From positions 31,260,197 to 31,324,196 of the forward strand of contig CM037877.1 in assembly GCA_021292165.1 (NCBI GenBank): a stretch of 64,000 bases of DNA, written 5' to 3'. The notes beneath the pieces are model-generated. The model was not told the origin of the DNA and made no database searches. It worked only from the letters and a program-made list of their open reading frames with translations. The position numbers and the translations under genes are program-made. Below are positions 62,860 to 64,000 of the stretch, in pieces; within the stretch, counting starts at the first letter, position 1; each line of letters opens with the position of its first letter. Origin of the DNA: Shinisaurus crocodilurus. Its lineage: Eukaryota > Chordata > Lepidosauria > Squamata > Shinisauridae.

Positions 62860-63690
62860 TTTGCTAGTTCTGACCCACATGGTCTTGCTTATGGTGGACA
62901 GCTCAATGAGAGACCATGGGGCTGTCATGAAGAAGAGCCAAATGAAAATGTTGAGCTGGTGTGCAGCTGCTGTGAAAAAGGCAAACTCCATGTTAGGCAT
63001 AATTAGGAAAGGAATTGAAAATAAAACTGCCAAGATCACACTGTACTTATACAAATCCATGGTGTGCCCACTCTTAGAATACTGTGTACAGTTCTGGTCA
63101 TATTGCAGAGTTGGAAAAAGTACAAAAGGGGCAACCAACATGATTAAGGAGCTGGAACAACTCTCCTATGAGGAAAGGTTACAACAGTTTGGATTGTTTA
63201 GCTTAGAAAAAATGTGAGTAAGGGGAGACACAATAGAGGTGTACAAAATTATGTATGGTGTGGAGAAAATGGACAGGGAGACATTTTTCTCCCTCTCTCA
63301 TAATACCAGAACCCAGGGCCATCCCATGAAGTTGATTGGTGGGAGATTCAGGACAGTGCATAATTAAACTATGGAATTCACTTCCACAAGATGTAGTGAT
63401 GACCACCAATTTGGACAGCTTTAAAAGGGGATGGGACAAATTCATGGAGGAAAAGGTTGTCGATGACTACTAGTTCCTGATGGCAATATGCTACCTGCAG
63501 TATCAGAGGCAGTATGCCTATGTACTTAATTTGCTGGCAAACATGGGCAGGAGGGTGCTGTTGCACTCCAGTCCTACTTGTGGGTTTCCTGTGGGCAGCT
63601 TGTTGGCCACTGTGTGAATAGAATGCTGAACTAGATGGACATCTAGACTGTTCCAGCATGGCTCTTCTTATGTTCTTATATTCTTATGTT
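62860..63690 (+). mobile_element. CR1 LINE 3' end, TTCTTATG-tailed
   Basis: The frame at 62,861-63,217 (118 residues) includes 'CPLLEYCVQFWS', 'KGATNMIKELEQLSYEERL' and 'FGLFSLEKM', the C-terminal RT region of CR1. The frame then breaks and continues to 'agctttaaaaggggatggga'. The 3' UTR has 'gcagtatcagaggcagtatg', 'gtgaatagaatgctgaacta' and ends with 'cttatgttcttatattctta'. Its terminal unit differs from the 49,865 copy, so it is another CR1 subfamily. It is 5'-truncated. Confidence 0.9.
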
Positions 63691-64000
63691 TGAAATGAAT
63701 CAGAGTCCATTGATTCTCAGGACTCTCTTAGCACAATAAATTTATTGATTTACTTGTGGCATTTATCATCTACTTTTCCATCAAGAGGTGAAGCATGTGG
63801 CACACAGTTTTGAATTCCAGCTGAGGTGGACCCTGAAGTGCATGCTGACACCATGTGCAGAAGTGAGCACATACGAGCTTTTCGCATACTGCCACCAAAA
63901 TTGATTTTTAGCACTCGTTAGCCCTTTTCATGCATTACTCAAGTGTAGGACATTCAAGCATTGAAGAAGGAGTGAGGGATGTGCAACAAGCCCCGCCCCA
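63691..64000. other. No recognised feature
   Basis: The last 310 bp show no gene or repeat that I can name. Confidence 0.35.

Overview
The window looks like gene-poor nuclear DNA of a squamate reptile (lizard or snake). The main reason is a tRNA-derived SINE present in at least eight full or partial copies. It has RNA polymerase III A and B boxes, a core reading like 'actgggtgactttgggccag', and a tail 'ggcggggtataaat'. This matches the Sauria (Squam) SINE family as I know it. The other repeats agree with this: CR1 and L2-clade LINE ends, a 5S-rRNA-headed SINE with a CR1-type tail, a LINE with a terminal zinc finger, and many non-autonomous hAT-, Harbinger- and mariner-like elements. I found no intact host protein-coding gene. 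Nearly all the open reading frames are chance frames or transposon remnants.

Layout. 1-9 kb: an old MIR-like fragment, a hAT MITE with perfect target-site duplications (TSDs), a minus-strand LINE remnant, a GAGTC-rich hAT-like element, an exact 199-bp tandem duplication, and an inverted-repeat region split by a 5S-SINE. 9-18 kb: mostly single-copy AT-rich DNA, one exon-like stretch near 12.1-12.7 kb, and a second hAT MITE. 18-31 kb: Sauria SINEs, several hairpin MITEs, a CpG-rich hAT-like element (21,773-22,639) that may carry a captured promoter and first exon, an L2 remnant, and a hAT transposase C-terminal remnant. 31-45 kb: single-copy DNA, then Harbinger-like and hAT MITEs, nested CR1 ends, and two copies of the zinc-finger LINE, one of them apparently split by a 688-bp hAT element. 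45-64 kb: more CR1, L2 and SINE copies, palindromic elements, a mariner-like MITE, a fourth copy of the first hAT family, and a 5S-SINE.

The recurring theme is inverted-repeat DNA elements. At least a dozen near-palindromes are present. Several have exact TSDs (8 bp, TTA or TA), so their boundaries can be fixed from sequence alone. Many carry 'ctacaactcccagcatgc' in both arms, which resembles the ZNF143/THAP11 promoter motif. The best candidates for something new are the exon-bearing hAT element, this motif shared by two element classes, and the exact 199-bp duplication. Family names rest on recognition by eye and were not confirmed by database search.
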